Below, in pieces: positions 52,630 through 61,528 of a stretch of DNA of 64,000 nt. Position numbers and translations under genes: made by a program. Positions within the stretch are counted from its first letter, which is position 1; each line of letters begins with the position of its first letter. The notes under the pieces are model-generated. The model was not told where the DNA came from and did no database searches. It worked only from the letters and a program-made list of their open reading frames with translations. The stretch is from UBA4416 sp964541155. GTDB lineage: Bacteria; Bacteroidota; Bacteroidia; B-17B0; Aurantibacillaceae. The DNA lies in NCBI GenBank assembly GCA_964541155.1, contig CAZIPC010000001.1, positions 558,001 to 622,000 on the forward strand. The letters run 5' to 3'.

Positions 52630-53652
52630 CTAGGGTTTATATTTTGATTTTGCTAAAATTTCTTGCGCGTCTTTTTTATTCATTAATTCTTCTATAGTAA
52701 CATTTGTATTATGTTCCATATATGACTTTATGATTTGTAATCCTAGCCACATAGCTATTCGAGGCGGACACTCTTTACTTATAGCTCTAGTAAAAGGCCC
52801 ATCACTAGTAAACTCTGAAACAATTTTCAAATCATTATCATATAACTTATTATCTTTCACGAAAAAGCCCCACAATTTATTTTCATACATATTACAATAA
52901 TTTATTTGAGCACCTGTATATCCCATTTTTATAGTATCAGAAACATTGGGTAATAATGCGTCGCATACATAAAATATTTTTCCATAAAAAATAAGATGAT
53001 TTAATAAATTATTCACTGGGTCTGTATTATCAAATTCAGAGATAACCCAAGCTCTAACAGCATCTGATAATAAATATTCCTTAGTCATTGTACGTGTTCT
53101 AAACTTGGGCAATTCCATCATTTCATAAAATAAATTATTTTTCCCTAAGTACATATCTAAACCTATCCCTAAAGTTGAATCTACATATACCATGTTATAC
53201 TGAAATCCACTCATAAATGTCACAAATTGTTTTGGTGTTTTTCTTTTAGGAAAAATAACTTTAAATCGTTTTACTACTTCTGTCATCTCATCGCCCAATA
53301 ACTGTATATCCTTATCAGAATATATTTTATTAACTTGTTCATGAGCAACTTTTATATCTTGATTTTCAACAAATCTTAATAAAGTTTGAGAATAAATCGA
53401 ATCTATTTTTCCTCCATTATTTACTATTGAAGATAAATATCTTGAATAAAATGTTGAATATTTTTTAGTGTATTCTTTCATTTTATCAGCACAGTTAATT
53501 TGATTTAATAAAAACACGTCTTTATCAAGTCGTTTAAAAACAATAGGCTCTAATTCAACGTTGCTTGTATCTATATCTAATTGACTTGTATGACAGGCTA
53601 AAAATAAAATAGTAAATAAAAAAAATGTAATTATTTTAAAAAGAAATCTCAT
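52630..53652 (-). CDS. gldB: Gliding motility lipoprotein GldB
   Basis: 340 residues with a lipoprotein signal (FLFTILFLAC, cysteine 20 as lipid anchor). Family features are LEPIVFKRLDKDVFLLNQ, VVKRFKVIFPKRKTPKQFVTFMSGF, GIGLDMYLG, LLNHLIFYGKIFYVCDALLPN, GYTGAQINYCNMYENKLWGFF and DGPFTRAISKECPPRIAMWLG. GldB is an envelope protein required for gliding in Flavobacterium and widespread in Bacteroidota. The usual gldC gene does not follow; the neighbour is a divergent barrel gene, then nadE. Confidence 0.88.
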   Translation of the reverse strand: MRFLFKIITFFLFTILFLACHTSQLDIDTSNVELEPIVFKRLDKDVFLLNQINCADKMKEYTKKYSTFYSRYLSSIVNNGGKIDSIYSQTLLRFVENQDIKVAHEQVNKIYSDKDIQLLGDEMTEVVKRFKVIFPKRKTPKQFVTFMSGFQYNMVYVDSTLGIGLDMYLGKNNLFYEMMELPKFRTRTMTKEYLLSDAVRAWVISEFDNTDPVNNLLNHLIFYGKIFYVCDALLPNVSDTIKMGYTGAQINYCNMYENKLWGFFVKDNKLYDNDLKIVSEFTSDGPFTRAISKECPPRIAMWLGLQIIKSYMEHNTNVTIEELMNKKDAQEILAKSKYKP

Positions 53653-53704
53653 ACCAAAAAATATATTAATTTTACATTGTTAAGTTATATAAAAATCAAA
53701 ATAC

Positions 53705-54556
53705 ATGAAAAAAATATTCATCATAGTTTCAAGCACTATATTGTTAGCTAATAATTTACTGGCACAAAATGATGCCGATAAAAAATATCGTTTTGGATTA
53801 AAAATTACTCCAACTCCTACATGGTTAAGAAGCGATGAAGCTAAGTTAATAGAAAAAGCTAGTACCAAACTAGGATTTGGATTTGGATTACAAATGGAAA
53901 TTAAAATTAACTCTACAGCTTCATTTTTAACTGGTATTGGAGGTGACTTATTAGGAGGGAAGCAAACATATAAAAATGGACAAGGGTATGTTTTAACCAA
54001 AGATTATGAATATACTGATTCTAAGAATACTGATTTTACTACTGGTGTTTTGTCTTCGGGTAATAAATTTTATGAAATAAAAAGCCGCACTGTAAAAGCT
54101 ACTTATGTTACTATACCAGCATTATTAAAATTAATGACTAAAGATATTTCAGGGTTAAAATACTATGGTATTTTTGGTGTTAACATTGCAATTCAAACTA
54201 AATTTAAAGCTACAGATGAAATTTCAGAAGTAATATACGATGCGTCATCAAGTACAACCAAATATTATGCAAATAGCGGCACAACTACAATTACTGACAT
54301 GAAACCTTCTGGAGATTTAATGCCTATTAATATGGGACTAAATGTAGGTATTGGTGCAGAATATAATTTATCTGGAACTACCTCATTGTTTTTTGGAATT
54401 CATTATTTGAGAGGTTTTATTAATCAATATCAAAGAAATTCTCAAATTATGGTAGATAAAATGACTGAAAATTTAAATACAGGAACTAAACCAGCTAACT
54501 CCAAACAAAGTGCCTTTTCAGATGGGATTCAACTTAACATCGGTATATTGTTTTAA
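53705..54556 (+). CDS. PorT-like outer-membrane beta-barrel protein
   Basis: 283 residues with a signal peptide (MKKIFIIVSSTILLANNLLA) and barrel strands beginning KYRFGLKITPTPTWL and GFGFGLQMEIKINSTASFLTGIGG, and ending QLNIGILF. The pattern fits the outer-membrane-barrel (OMP_b-brl) families to which PorT belongs. It lies between gldB, which diverges 52 bases away, and nadE. A type IX secretion or gliding link is suggested only by context. A terminator follows at once. Confidence 0.78.
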   Translation: MKKIFIIVSSTILLANNLLAQNDADKKYRFGLKITPTPTWLRSDEAKLIEKASTKLGFGFGLQMEIKINSTASFLTGIGGDLLGGKQTYKNGQGYVLTKDYEYTDSKNTDFTTGVLSSGNKFYEIKSRTVKATYVTIPALLKLMTKDISGLKYYGIFGVNIAIQTKFKATDEISEVIYDASSSTTKYYANSGTTTITDMKPSGDLMPINMGLNVGIGAEYNLSGTTSLFFGIHYLRGFINQYQRNSQIMVDKMTENLNTGTKPANSKQSAFSDGIQLNIGILF

Positions 54557-54568
54557 CCCTTTAACTTC

Positions 54569-54608
54569 AAATCAAAAAATCTCAACTATCGTTGAGATTT
54601 TTTGATTT
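54569..54608 (+). terminator. Terminator after the barrel gene
   Basis: AATCTCAAC pairs with GTTGAGATT around TATC, extended by A-T pairs on both sides with a following T-run. It lies 13 bases after the 54556 stop and 19 before nadE. Confidence 0.88.
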
Positions 54609-54626
54609 TTATACTAATTTATTTAT

Positions 54627-55406
54627 ATGAAAAACCAACTAATCATTAATCATATAGTCACTTGGTTATCTGATTATTCAAAAATATCAAAAACAGAAGG
54701 ATTTGTTGTAGGTATTTCTGGAGGTATTGATTCTGCCCTAACTTCAACGTTATGTGCTATGACTGGGAAAAAAGTAATTTGTTTAAATATGCCGATTAGA
54801 CAGCATAAAAACGAATATGATAGAGGAGCGGAACATATTGAATGGTTAAAAAAAAATCACCCAAACGTTATAAGTTATGAAGTTAACTTAACTCCCATTT
54901 TCGAGGAAATGGAAAGAACTTACAACAATTCTATACAAGATTTTTTAACAATGGCTAATACTAGAGCAAGGCTAAGGATGACAACTCTATATGCTTATGC
55001 AGGACACAATAAACTACTTGTAGCTGGAACAGGAAACAAAATTGAAGATTTTGGGATTGGTTTTTTTACAAAATATGGTGATGGAGGTGTTGACATCAGT
55101 CCTATTGCTGATTTAATGAAATCTGAAGTATATGAGTTAGCAACTACTCTTGGGGTAACTTCCAAAATATTAACTGCACGACCAACAGATGGTTTATTTG
55201 CAGATGGAAGAACAGATGAAGATCAAATTGGTGCTAGTTATGATGAATTAGAATGGGCTATGTTATATATTGAAAATAAAGCCTCTTACACGCTCAATGA
55301 AAGACAAAAAATTGTATTGGAAATTTATCTAAACAGACATAATAGTAACAAGCATAAAATGGAACCTATTCCTGTTTGTGTAATACCTAAAAGCTTATTT
55401 AAATAA
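54627..55406 (+). CDS. nadE: NAD synthase, ammonia-type
   Basis: 259 residues with the ATP pyrophosphatase loop VVGISGGIDSALTS (31-36), then NTRARLRMTTLYAYAG, AGTGNKIEDFGIGFFTKYGDGGVDISPIADLMKSEV and the RPTDGLFADGRTDEDQIGASYDELEWAM motif. It makes NAD from nicotinate adenine dinucleotide. No glutaminase domain is fused, so ammonia or a separate glutaminase supplies nitrogen. The next small zinc-ribbon gene starts eight bases after its stop. Confidence 0.95.
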   Translation: MKNQLIINHIVTWLSDYSKISKTEGFVVGISGGIDSALTSTLCAMTGKKVICLNMPIRQHKNEYDRGAEHIEWLKKNHPNVISYEVNLTPIFEEMERTYNNSIQDFLTMANTRARLRMTTLYAYAGHNKLLVAGTGNKIEDFGIGFFTKYGDGGVDISPIADLMKSEVYELATTLGVTSKILTARPTDGLFADGRTDEDQIGASYDELEWAMLYIENKASYTLNERQKIVLEIYLNRHNSNKHKMEPIPVCVIPKSLFK

Positions 55407-55414
55407 TTTGTTTT

Positions 55415-55774
55415 ATGGAAAAAAGAAAATGTATAGAGTGTAAAGAGGCATTTAATGGTAGAGCTGATAAAAAATTTTGTAGTGATTTATGCAGAAACGC
55501 ACACAATAATAAATTAAATAGCGATAAGGTTAATTTAGTAAGAAATATTAATAATATTCTAAGAAAAAATCGTAGAATTATAGAAAATCTTCTACCAGAA
55601 GAAACCGCTAAAGTATCAAAACAAAAATTAAATGATAAAGGATTTAATTTTAATTATTACACTAATATAACTACGACGAAAACAGGAAAAACATATTTTT
55701 TCTGTTATGAATTTGGTTATTTGCCTATTGAAGAAAATTACTATTTATTAGTAAAAAGAAAAAAAGAATCCTAA
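55415..55774 (+). CDS. Small zinc-ribbon protein of unknown function
   Basis: 119 residues with a zinc site KCIECKEAF ... KFCSDLCRNAHNN (C6, C9, C22, C26), then a basic helical region (KVNLVRNINNILRKNRRIIENLL) and a beta-rich C-terminal end (TGKTYFFCYEFGYLPIEENYYLL). The zinc ribbon followed by basic helices suggests nucleic-acid binding. I recall similar small proteins in Bacteroidota but no function. It is probably co-transcribed with nadE. Its last four bases overlap the convergent folB gene. Confidence 0.75.
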   Translation: MEKRKCIECKEAFNGRADKKFCSDLCRNAHNNKLNSDKVNLVRNINNILRKNRRIIENLLPEETAKVSKQKLNDKGFNFNYYTNITTTKTGKTYFFCYEFGYLPIEENYYLLVKRKKES

Positions 55775-56124
55775 TCCTCTATTATTATAGAAACCTTATC
55801 TACTGGACCATTCATAGGTGGCAACAACTTTGTTACCATAACTTTGGTTTCTATTAATTTAGGAAATGCACGAATAATTTTATCATAAATTCTTTTACCT
55901 ACATGTTCTATTAATTTAGAAGGAATAGCCATTTCTTGTTTGCATATATCAAACACAGCACAGTAATCTATTGTTAAATTTAAATCGTCAGTTTTAGCCG
56001 CATCATCAAAATCATACACCATGTATACATCAACAATATATTCTCCTCCTACTTTTGTTTCTTCTGGCAAGCAACCATGATAAGCATAAAGCCTAATACC
56101 CTCTATATTAATCTGATTTTTCAT
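55771..56124 (-). CDS. folB: Dihydroneopterin aldolase
   Basis: 117 residues with the full fold: IEGIRLYAYHGCLPEETKVGGEYIVDV, DLNLTIDYCAVFDICKQEM, KLIEHVGKRIYDKIIRAFP and VMVTKLLPPMNGPVDKVSIIIED. Catalytic residues of the family are the glutamate in the HG-x-x-x-E region and the lysine in KLLPP. It cleaves dihydroneopterin in folate synthesis. It follows the asparaginase gene by 29 bases. Confidence 0.92.
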   Translation of the reverse strand: MKNQINIEGIRLYAYHGCLPEETKVGGEYIVDVYMVYDFDDAAKTDDLNLTIDYCAVFDICKQEMAIPSKLIEHVGKRIYDKIIRAFPKLIETKVMVTKLLPPMNGPVDKVSIIIED

Positions 56125-56153
56125 ACTGTTATTTTTAAATTCACTCTAAAAAT

Positions 56154-57185
56154 TTATATTGTAACTTCACCTCTCAAATTTGATTCTAGCAATTGTTTAG
56201 TTTTATTTAATGAAAGCTTTTTGCCTAAAACATACATTAATTTAGTGATAGCACTTTCTATTGTAATATCATACCCACTTACTACACCTATTTTTTTTAA
56301 AGTACTACTAGTTTGATACATTCCCTGAATTACTTTTCCTTCGGCGCATTGTGTAACATTATAAATAATAATACCTTTATTGATGGCTTGTTTTAAGGCT
56401 TTAATAAACCATTCGTCTGTTGTTGCATTACCAGCTCCAAATGTTTCTATAATTACTGCTTTTATACCAAACGTATTTAAAATACTTAATGTTATTTTTT
56501 CACTTAATCCAGGAAATAATTTTAAAACAACAATATCATTATCTAAGTATGAATGAACAGATAAAGGTTTTTGGTTTGGTTTTAATAATGCTGAACTGTT
56601 GTATTGAATATGAACACCAGCCTCTGCTAAAACCGGATAATTTGGCGATTTAAAAGCGTCAAAATGAGCTGAATTATACTTATACGTTCTATTACCTCTG
56701 TATAATTTATACTCAAAATAAATACATACTTCTGATACAATTGGTTTTTTATTAATGTGAGCTCCTGCAATTTCAATCGCTGTAATTAAATTTTCCTTAC
56801 CATCTGTTCTAATAACTCCTATTGGTAATTGAGAACCCGTTAAAATAACTGGCTTTGACAAATTTTCCAACATAAAACTCAAGGCACTAGCGGTATAAGA
56901 CATTGTATCGGAACCATGAAGAATTACAAATCCATCATATTTATTATAATTTTCCTTTATAATATTTCCTAACTCCATCCATACATGCGGATTCATATTA
57001 GAAGAATCTATAGGATTTTTAAACGAAATAGATGATAATTGTACATCTATTTTTTGAAGCTCTGGTATTTGCTTTGATAATGACTTAAAATTAAAAGGCT
57101 TTAATTCACCTGTTCGAGCATCTTGCATCATGCCTATGGTGCCGCCTGTATAAATAAGAAGAACTGAAGGATTTGATTTTGCCAT
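56154..57185 (-). CDS. ansA: Type I L-asparaginase
   Basis: 343 residues. The N-terminal active site LLIYTGGTIGMMQD (T13 region) and the second site VILHGSDTMSYTASALSFMLENL are intact, followed by KPVILTGSQLPIGVIRTDGKENL and AVIIETFGAGNAT. There is no signal peptide, so it is the cytoplasmic type. It hydrolyses asparagine to aspartate and ammonia. It lies just after the terminator of the DUF3127 gene. Confidence 0.92.
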   Translation of the reverse strand: MAKSNPSVLLIYTGGTIGMMQDARTGELKPFNFKSLSKQIPELQKIDVQLSSISFKNPIDSSNMNPHVWMELGNIIKENYNKYDGFVILHGSDTMSYTASALSFMLENLSKPVILTGSQLPIGVIRTDGKENLITAIEIAGAHINKKPIVSEVCIYFEYKLYRGNRTYKYNSAHFDAFKSPNYPVLAEAGVHIQYNSSALLKPNQKPLSVHSYLDNDIVVLKLFPGLSEKITLSILNTFGIKAVIIETFGAGNATTDEWFIKALKQAINKGIIIYNVTQCAEGKVIQGMYQTSSTLKKIGVVSGYDITIESAITKLMYVLGKKLSLNKTKQLLESNLRGEVTI

Positions 57186-57190
57186 AAAGT

Positions 57191-57219
57191 AAAAAAGCCT
57201 AAGATTTTATCTTAGGCTT
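57191..57219 (-). terminator. Terminator of the DUF3127 gene
   Basis: AAGCCTAAGAT and ATCTTAGGCTT pair with a three-base loop, followed on the minus strand by a T-run. It lies 15 bases after the stop of the 57234 gene and just before the start of ansA. Confidence 0.88.
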
Positions 57220-57233
57220 AACTATTATTGTTT

Positions 57234-57617
57234 TTAAAAAGGTAAATCGTCTGTATCTGAAATACTACTGTTAAAAACAGGAGCTGAAGTATTCTCTGGC
57301 ATTGAAGAATTTCCTTGAGAAGGAGCAGAAGACTGGCTTGCACCTACTCTTTCTATTCTCCATGCTTCTAATGTATTAAAATATTTGATGCCTTGTGGTC
57401 CATTCCACTCACGGCCACGTAAATTAAATTGAACCTTAATTTCATCACCTTGATTGTATGCATCTAACATCGAACATTTATCTTGAGTTACTTGAAAACT
57501 CACATATTGTGGGTAAGGAGTACTTAAATCGGTTGCTAACACAAAATCTCTTTTTTGAAATTTATCGCTAACCTTTTGCGTATCGTACTTTAATTTTAAT
57601 TGTCCTGTTACTTCCAT
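57234..57617 (-). CDS. DUF3127 protein, SSB-like (OB fold with acidic tail)
   Basis: 127 residues. The first 85 or so form a beta-rich domain (MEVTGQLKLKYDTQKVSDKF, YPQYVSFQVTQDKCSMLDAYN, IKVQFNLRGREWNGPQGIKYFNTLEAWRIER) that fits DUF3127, known as a small OB-fold-like family in Bacteroidota. The rest is a disordered S/P/N-rich linker ending in ISDTDDLPF, very like the acidic C-terminal tip by which SSB recruits partner proteins. DNA-binding is inferred from this design. The gene is single, with a promoter and terminator of its own. Confidence 0.85.
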   Translation of the reverse strand: MEVTGQLKLKYDTQKVSDKFQKRDFVLATDLSTPYPQYVSFQVTQDKCSMLDAYNQGDEIKVQFNLRGREWNGPQGIKYFNTLEAWRIERVGASQSSAPSQGNSSMPENTSAPVFNSSISDTDDLPF

Positions 57618-57663
57618 TTTATATATTTTTTACGTTATTGATTTAAAAGTGTACTGATTAAAA

Positions 57664-57699
57664 CAAATTTACAAAAGTTCAGTGTTATTTACATCAAAA
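57664..57699 (-). promoter_or_regulatory. Putative -33/-7 promoter of the DUF3127 gene
   Basis: On the minus strand TTTTG (57699-57695) and TAAATTTG (57671-57664) are 23 bases apart, at the long end of the Bacteroidota range. The ATG at 57617 follows 46 bases after the -7 box. Confidence 0.45.
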
Positions 57700-57774
57700 C
57701 TTAATCACAAATACGATAATATTTAAACAATTTTATTTTAAATGTAAGTTAAAGGCTATAATTTTTATAAAAAT

Positions 57775-57808
57775 GAAAAAGCCTTAGTAAAATGACTAAG
57801 GCTTTTTC
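57775..57808. terminator. Perfect hairpin terminator after the initiator tRNA
   Basis: GAAAAAGCCTTAGT pairs exactly with ACTAAGGCTTTTTC around AAAATG. The T-run on the minus strand ends the tRNA transcript, 5 bases after its 3' end. Confidence 0.9.
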
Positions 57809-57813
57809 AATGG

Positions 57814-57885
<72 letters not shown>

Positions 57886-57955
57886 ATATGTTAATTAATA
57901 CTTAAAGTATTAGGGTAATAATTTTAATTTTTAAAAAGAACATTATTTTATTGCG

Positions 57956-58894
57956 GTGCAAAGATATAATTCTTTTCTTTGTAAACAAATAAAAATTAAA
58001 ACTATTTCAACTAATACACATAAATCAGGCTTTGTAAGCATTATTGGTTGCCCTAATGTTGGTAAATCAACTTTATTAAACGCTCTTGTTGGCGAAAGAT
58101 TAAGTATTATTACATCTAAAGCACAAACTACTCGCCATCGAATAATGGGTATTGTTAGTGGCGATGATTATCAAATAGTGTTTTCTGATACTCCTGGCAT
58201 TTTAAAACCAAATTATAAACTTCAAGAAAAAATGATGGAGTTTGTAATTTCGGCATTTAGTGATGCTGATGTTTTTTTATTAATAGTTGATATTTATGAG
58301 GATATTGTTTTAGATGAAAAATATCTTGAAAAGTTAAAAGCCACCAAAACACCAGTTTTATTATTACTAAATAAAATTGACATGGCTACTCAAGAAGTAC
58401 TAGATACTAAACTAGACGAATGGAAAACTAAATTGCCAAATGCCGAAATAATTCCAATATCTGCTTTAAAGAAATTTAATTTAGAGACTGTAATGTACAG
58501 AATTACTCAGCTATTACCTTCTGGCGAGGCATTTTATGATAAAGATACTCTAACGGATAAGCCCGAAAAGTTTTTTGTTTCTGAAATTATTAGAGAAAAA
58601 ATTTTAAAGCTTTATAAGAAAGAAATACCTTATAGTGTTGAAGTTGTTGTAAATTCTTTTAAAGACGAAGAGTCGATTATTAAAATTCAAGCTGATATTA
58701 TTGTAGAAAGAGATAGCCAAAAAGGAATTATTATTGGACACAAAGGCGAAGCTTTAAAAAAAGTAGGCACTAGAGCTCGTTTGGAAGCTGAAACTTTTTT
58801 TGGAAAAAAAATATTTTTAGAATTGTTTGTAAAAGTTACAAAAGACTGGCGCAACAGTGATTACAATTTAAAAAACTTTGGATATCAAAGTTAA
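57956..58894 (+). CDS. era: GTPase Era
   Basis: 312 residues with GTPase motifs GCPNVGKSTLLN, TRHRI, DTPGIL and LLNKIDMA, followed by the SALKKFNLE loop and a C-terminal KH domain (VEVVVNSFKDEESIIKIQADI, GHKGEALKKVGTRARLEAE). Era binds 16S rRNA and is essential for 30S maturation. The only standard in-frame start is the GTG at 57956, which gives about 24 residues before the usual N-terminus HKSGFVSIIG; no ATG occurs in between, so a noncanonical start near 58004 (ATT) or 57989 (ATA) is possible. Confidence 0.93.
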   Translation: MQRYNSFLCKQIKIKTISTNTHKSGFVSIIGCPNVGKSTLLNALVGERLSIITSKAQTTRHRIMGIVSGDDYQIVFSDTPGILKPNYKLQEKMMEFVISAFSDADVFLLIVDIYEDIVLDEKYLEKLKATKTPVLLLLNKIDMATQEVLDTKLDEWKTKLPNAEIIPISALKKFNLETVMYRITQLLPSGEAFYDKDTLTDKPEKFFVSEIIREKILKLYKKEIPYSVEVVVNSFKDEESIIKIQADIIVERDSQKGIIIGHKGEALKKVGTRARLEAETFFGKKIFLELFVKVTKDWRNSDYNLKNFGYQS

Positions 58895-58895
58895 T

Positions 58896-59582
58896 TTATT
58901 TTATTCCTCTTGTCATCTCTCTTTTTCCTAAAGCTCCTTTTAAAGGTTGTAACTTAAATCCAACTTGTTTCATATTCCGTTTCATCTGTCCTTGAGAGCT
59001 ATAAGTAACTAACACTCCATTACTTTCTAATAAGTTATAAAGTTTTGAAAATATTTCTACTGTCCATAGTTCTGGTTGTTCTGAAGGTGAAAATGCATCA
59101 AAATAAATTAAATTAAAGGTTTGATCTGAATTAAATACTTCAAATAATTTTAAATGTTTAGTAAAAGAAAAATAATCAGTTATCTTGTGTTGCTTATCCC
59201 ATTCTAATTGATGTATTTTTTCAAACACTCTAGCATCAGTTAATAAAGAATCTTTAGTATAGTTAAGTTCAGCTGCTTGTAATACGCTAATAGGAAAAGC
59301 TTCTACTGTATGGTAATTGATATTTAATTTTTCATTTTTAGAATATTGATATGTTAACCATGTATTTAATCCTGTACCAAAACCAATTTCTAAAATATTA
59401 ATTAGTTTTAACTTTTGATGCTCAACAATATAATCCAATCCATTTTTAATAAATACATGTTTACTTTCAGATTTAGCACCTCTGATAGAATGATACGTTG
59501 CTCCAAATTGTTCACTATACAATGTATGCGATTGATCATCTGTAATTAAAAATTTTGTATTTAATTTTTTTGAAGAATTCAT
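58896..59582 (-). CDS. mnmD: tRNA 5-methylaminomethyl-2-thiouridine methyltransferase MnmD
   Basis: 228 residues of a SAM-dependent methyltransferase: LYSEQFGATYHSIRGA, NILEIGFGTGLNTWLTYQY with the SAM glycine loop, YHTVEAFPISVLQAAELNY, NLIYFDAFSPSEQPELWT and GVLVTYSSQGQMKRNMKQVGFKLQPLKGALGKREMTRG. This matches the methylating half of MnmC without the oxidoreductase half, as in other bacteria lacking the bifunctional enzyme. It acts on U34 of tRNA. It is the last gene of the run starting beyond the right edge. Confidence 0.9.
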   Translation of the reverse strand: MNSSKKLNTKFLITDDQSHTLYSEQFGATYHSIRGAKSESKHVFIKNGLDYIVEHQKLKLINILEIGFGTGLNTWLTYQYSKNEKLNINYHTVEAFPISVLQAAELNYTKDSLLTDARVFEKIHQLEWDKQHKITDYFSFTKHLKLFEVFNSDQTFNLIYFDAFSPSEQPELWTVEIFSKLYNLLESNGVLVTYSSQGQMKRNMKQVGFKLQPLKGALGKREMTRGIK

Positions 59583-59590
59583 ATAGTGTA

Positions 59591-61528
59591 TTATACATTG
59601 TAATTAAATTCCCATGCTGATTTATAAAACTTATTAGTTTCACAATATTCTATAAATGATTTATAAAATGGATGGTTTCCAATTGTAGCTGTATCCATAA
59701 TAACTACTAATTTCTTTTTAGCTCTGGTTAAAGCCACATTCATACGTCTGATATCAGATAAAAATCCGATTTCTGAAACGGAGTTACTTCTTACTAGAGA
59801 AATATAAATCACATCACATTCTTCTCCCTGAAATCCATCAATTGTTTTAACAGCTAGTTCATTAATTAAATAGTGTGAATAATCAAAACTTTGTAGTTTT
59901 TCTTTTAATAGTTCTATTTGTTCTTTATAAGGAGAAATAATTCCTATATCTATTTTGTTTTTTTCACCTGAAATTTGATATTGATTTAATAACAATTCGA
60001 GGTGTTTAAATAATAAATCTACCTCTCCTTTATTTGACAAACTTAATGTTTCTGGATTTTGAAATTCGTCAAAACTACAACCTGCGGTATCTATTAATTC
60101 AACAGGAATATGAAGTATTTCAAATTGTTCATTTAAAGACAACAAGGTGTTTTTAACGGTAACATCTGCTTCTAATTTATGGTCATAAAAATAAGCATTA
60201 CTAAAATGCATGATGTGTTGATGCATACGATACTGCCTTGTTAAAAGAGTTGAAATAGTGTCGTGCTGTATACATCTATCAAGCATTGTTTTATCTAAAC
60301 CTTCCTGCTTTGCTTTCATACTTTTAACAACAGGCGGTAATTGAAAGTGATCTCCACTAAAAACAACTCTGTTACATTTTAATAACGGTATCCACGAAAT
60401 AGCTTCTAATGCTTGTGATGCTTCATCAAAAAATAAGGTATTAAACTTTTTGTTAGTTAGTGCTTTATTTGTGGATGTAACAGGCGTGCAACAAATCACT
60501 TGAGCATTTTCAAATAAAGAATCTACTATATAATCTTCTAACAATTTTGATTCTTTAATGCAGTTTCTTGCTTCAGTATAGTAAATTGCTCTTTGTTTTG
60601 CATCTTCTTTACCAAATACTCGTTTATATTTTGACGCCATCCTAAAGTATTCCTCTGCATTTCGTCGCAAATTTTTTATATCCTTATAATTTATATGATT
60701 TTGTATCTGACCATCAATAGTTGTTTTTTGTAATTCTTCCGAAACTCTAGCAGGATGCCCTACTCTAAGCACATTTATTCCTTGTTCTATTAATTTTTCT
60801 GTTAATAAATCAACAGCTGTATTTGTAGGTGCACAAACCAAAACTTGCTTTTCTGTTTGTAAAACTAAACGAATGGCTTGTACAATTGTGGTTGTTTTTC
60901 CTGTGCCTGGAGGACCATGAACAACAGCAATGTCATTTGTAGAAAGAATATGTCTGACGGCTTTATTTTGAGACATATTTAATTGAGGTATGATTAAGCT
61001 ATCGTCAATTTTTTTAAAAGTAGGATTTACATTACCTTCAATAATTTCTCGTAACTCTGCTATTCTATTATTTTTAGATACAATCACTTCATCTAATGCT
61101 TTTTGCATTTCAATGTAACTATTATCATCAAACTGAATATTAATACCTAACCGTCCTTCGTAACACCAGTCTGGTAGTTCATCTGTATGAAGTATAATCT
61201 TCATTTTGTTCTTACCAGATTGTTTAATTGTTCCTGTTAGTTCTTGTAAATCATCTGGATTTTTGTTGGAAAATAAAATTATGTTTTTACCGGCACTAAA
61301 TTGGTGCGGTGTATCTATTTGATTTGTTCTTTCTATTTCAACATGAACATAATCGGCATATCCTAACTCATCAGATAATAATTGAATGGGAAACCAAGTT
61401 ACACCATTTTTTTTTCTTTGCTCAATACTTGCTCTTAAAAATTGTTCTTTATAGTGTTGATAATCTTCTTCTCGTTCTATTAACAATAATTCTTTTAGTC
61501 TTTTTATTCTATCTATACTACTACTCAT
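59591..61528 (-). CDS. Superfamily 1 helicase, IGHMBP2/Upf1-like
   Basis: 645 residues. An N-terminal beta-rich region (about 40-130) precedes the helicase core: Q-motif region LNMSQNKAVRHIL, Walker A VVHGPPGTGKTTT (205-212), Walker B FFDEASQALE, motif III GDHFQLPPVV, motif IV TRQYRMHQHI, and the late AVKTIDGFQGEECDVIYISLVRSN and RMNVALTRAKKKLVVI. This is the 5'-3' helicase type related to IGHMBP2, acting on RNA or DNA. It starts directly before the hydrolase gene's stop side with no gap and eight bases before mnmD, so it belongs to one operon. Confidence 0.91.
   Translation of the reverse strand: MSSSIDRIKRLKELLLIEREEDYQHYKEQFLRASIEQRKKNGVTWFPIQLLSDELGYADYVHVEIERTNQIDTPHQFSAGKNIILFSNKNPDDLQELTGTIKQSGKNKMKIILHTDELPDWCYEGRLGINIQFDDNSYIEMQKALDEVIVSKNNRIAELREIIEGNVNPTFKKIDDSLIIPQLNMSQNKAVRHILSTNDIAVVHGPPGTGKTTTIVQAIRLVLQTEKQVLVCAPTNTAVDLLTEKLIEQGINVLRVGHPARVSEELQKTTIDGQIQNHINYKDIKNLRRNAEEYFRMASKYKRVFGKEDAKQRAIYYTEARNCIKESKLLEDYIVDSLFENAQVICCTPVTSTNKALTNKKFNTLFFDEASQALEAISWIPLLKCNRVVFSGDHFQLPPVVKSMKAKQEGLDKTMLDRCIQHDTISTLLTRQYRMHQHIMHFSNAYFYDHKLEADVTVKNTLLSLNEQFEILHIPVELIDTAGCSFDEFQNPETLSLSNKGEVDLLFKHLELLLNQYQISGEKNKIDIGIISPYKEQIELLKEKLQSFDYSHYLINELAVKTIDGFQGEECDVIYISLVRSNSVSEIGFLSDIRRMNVALTRAKKKLVVIMDTATIGNHPFYKSFIEYCETNKFYKSAWEFNYNV

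Noticed and set aside
53680..54000. Minus-strand frame across the barrel gene start
   Set aside because: It is a shadow of the signal peptide and first strands of a supported gene.
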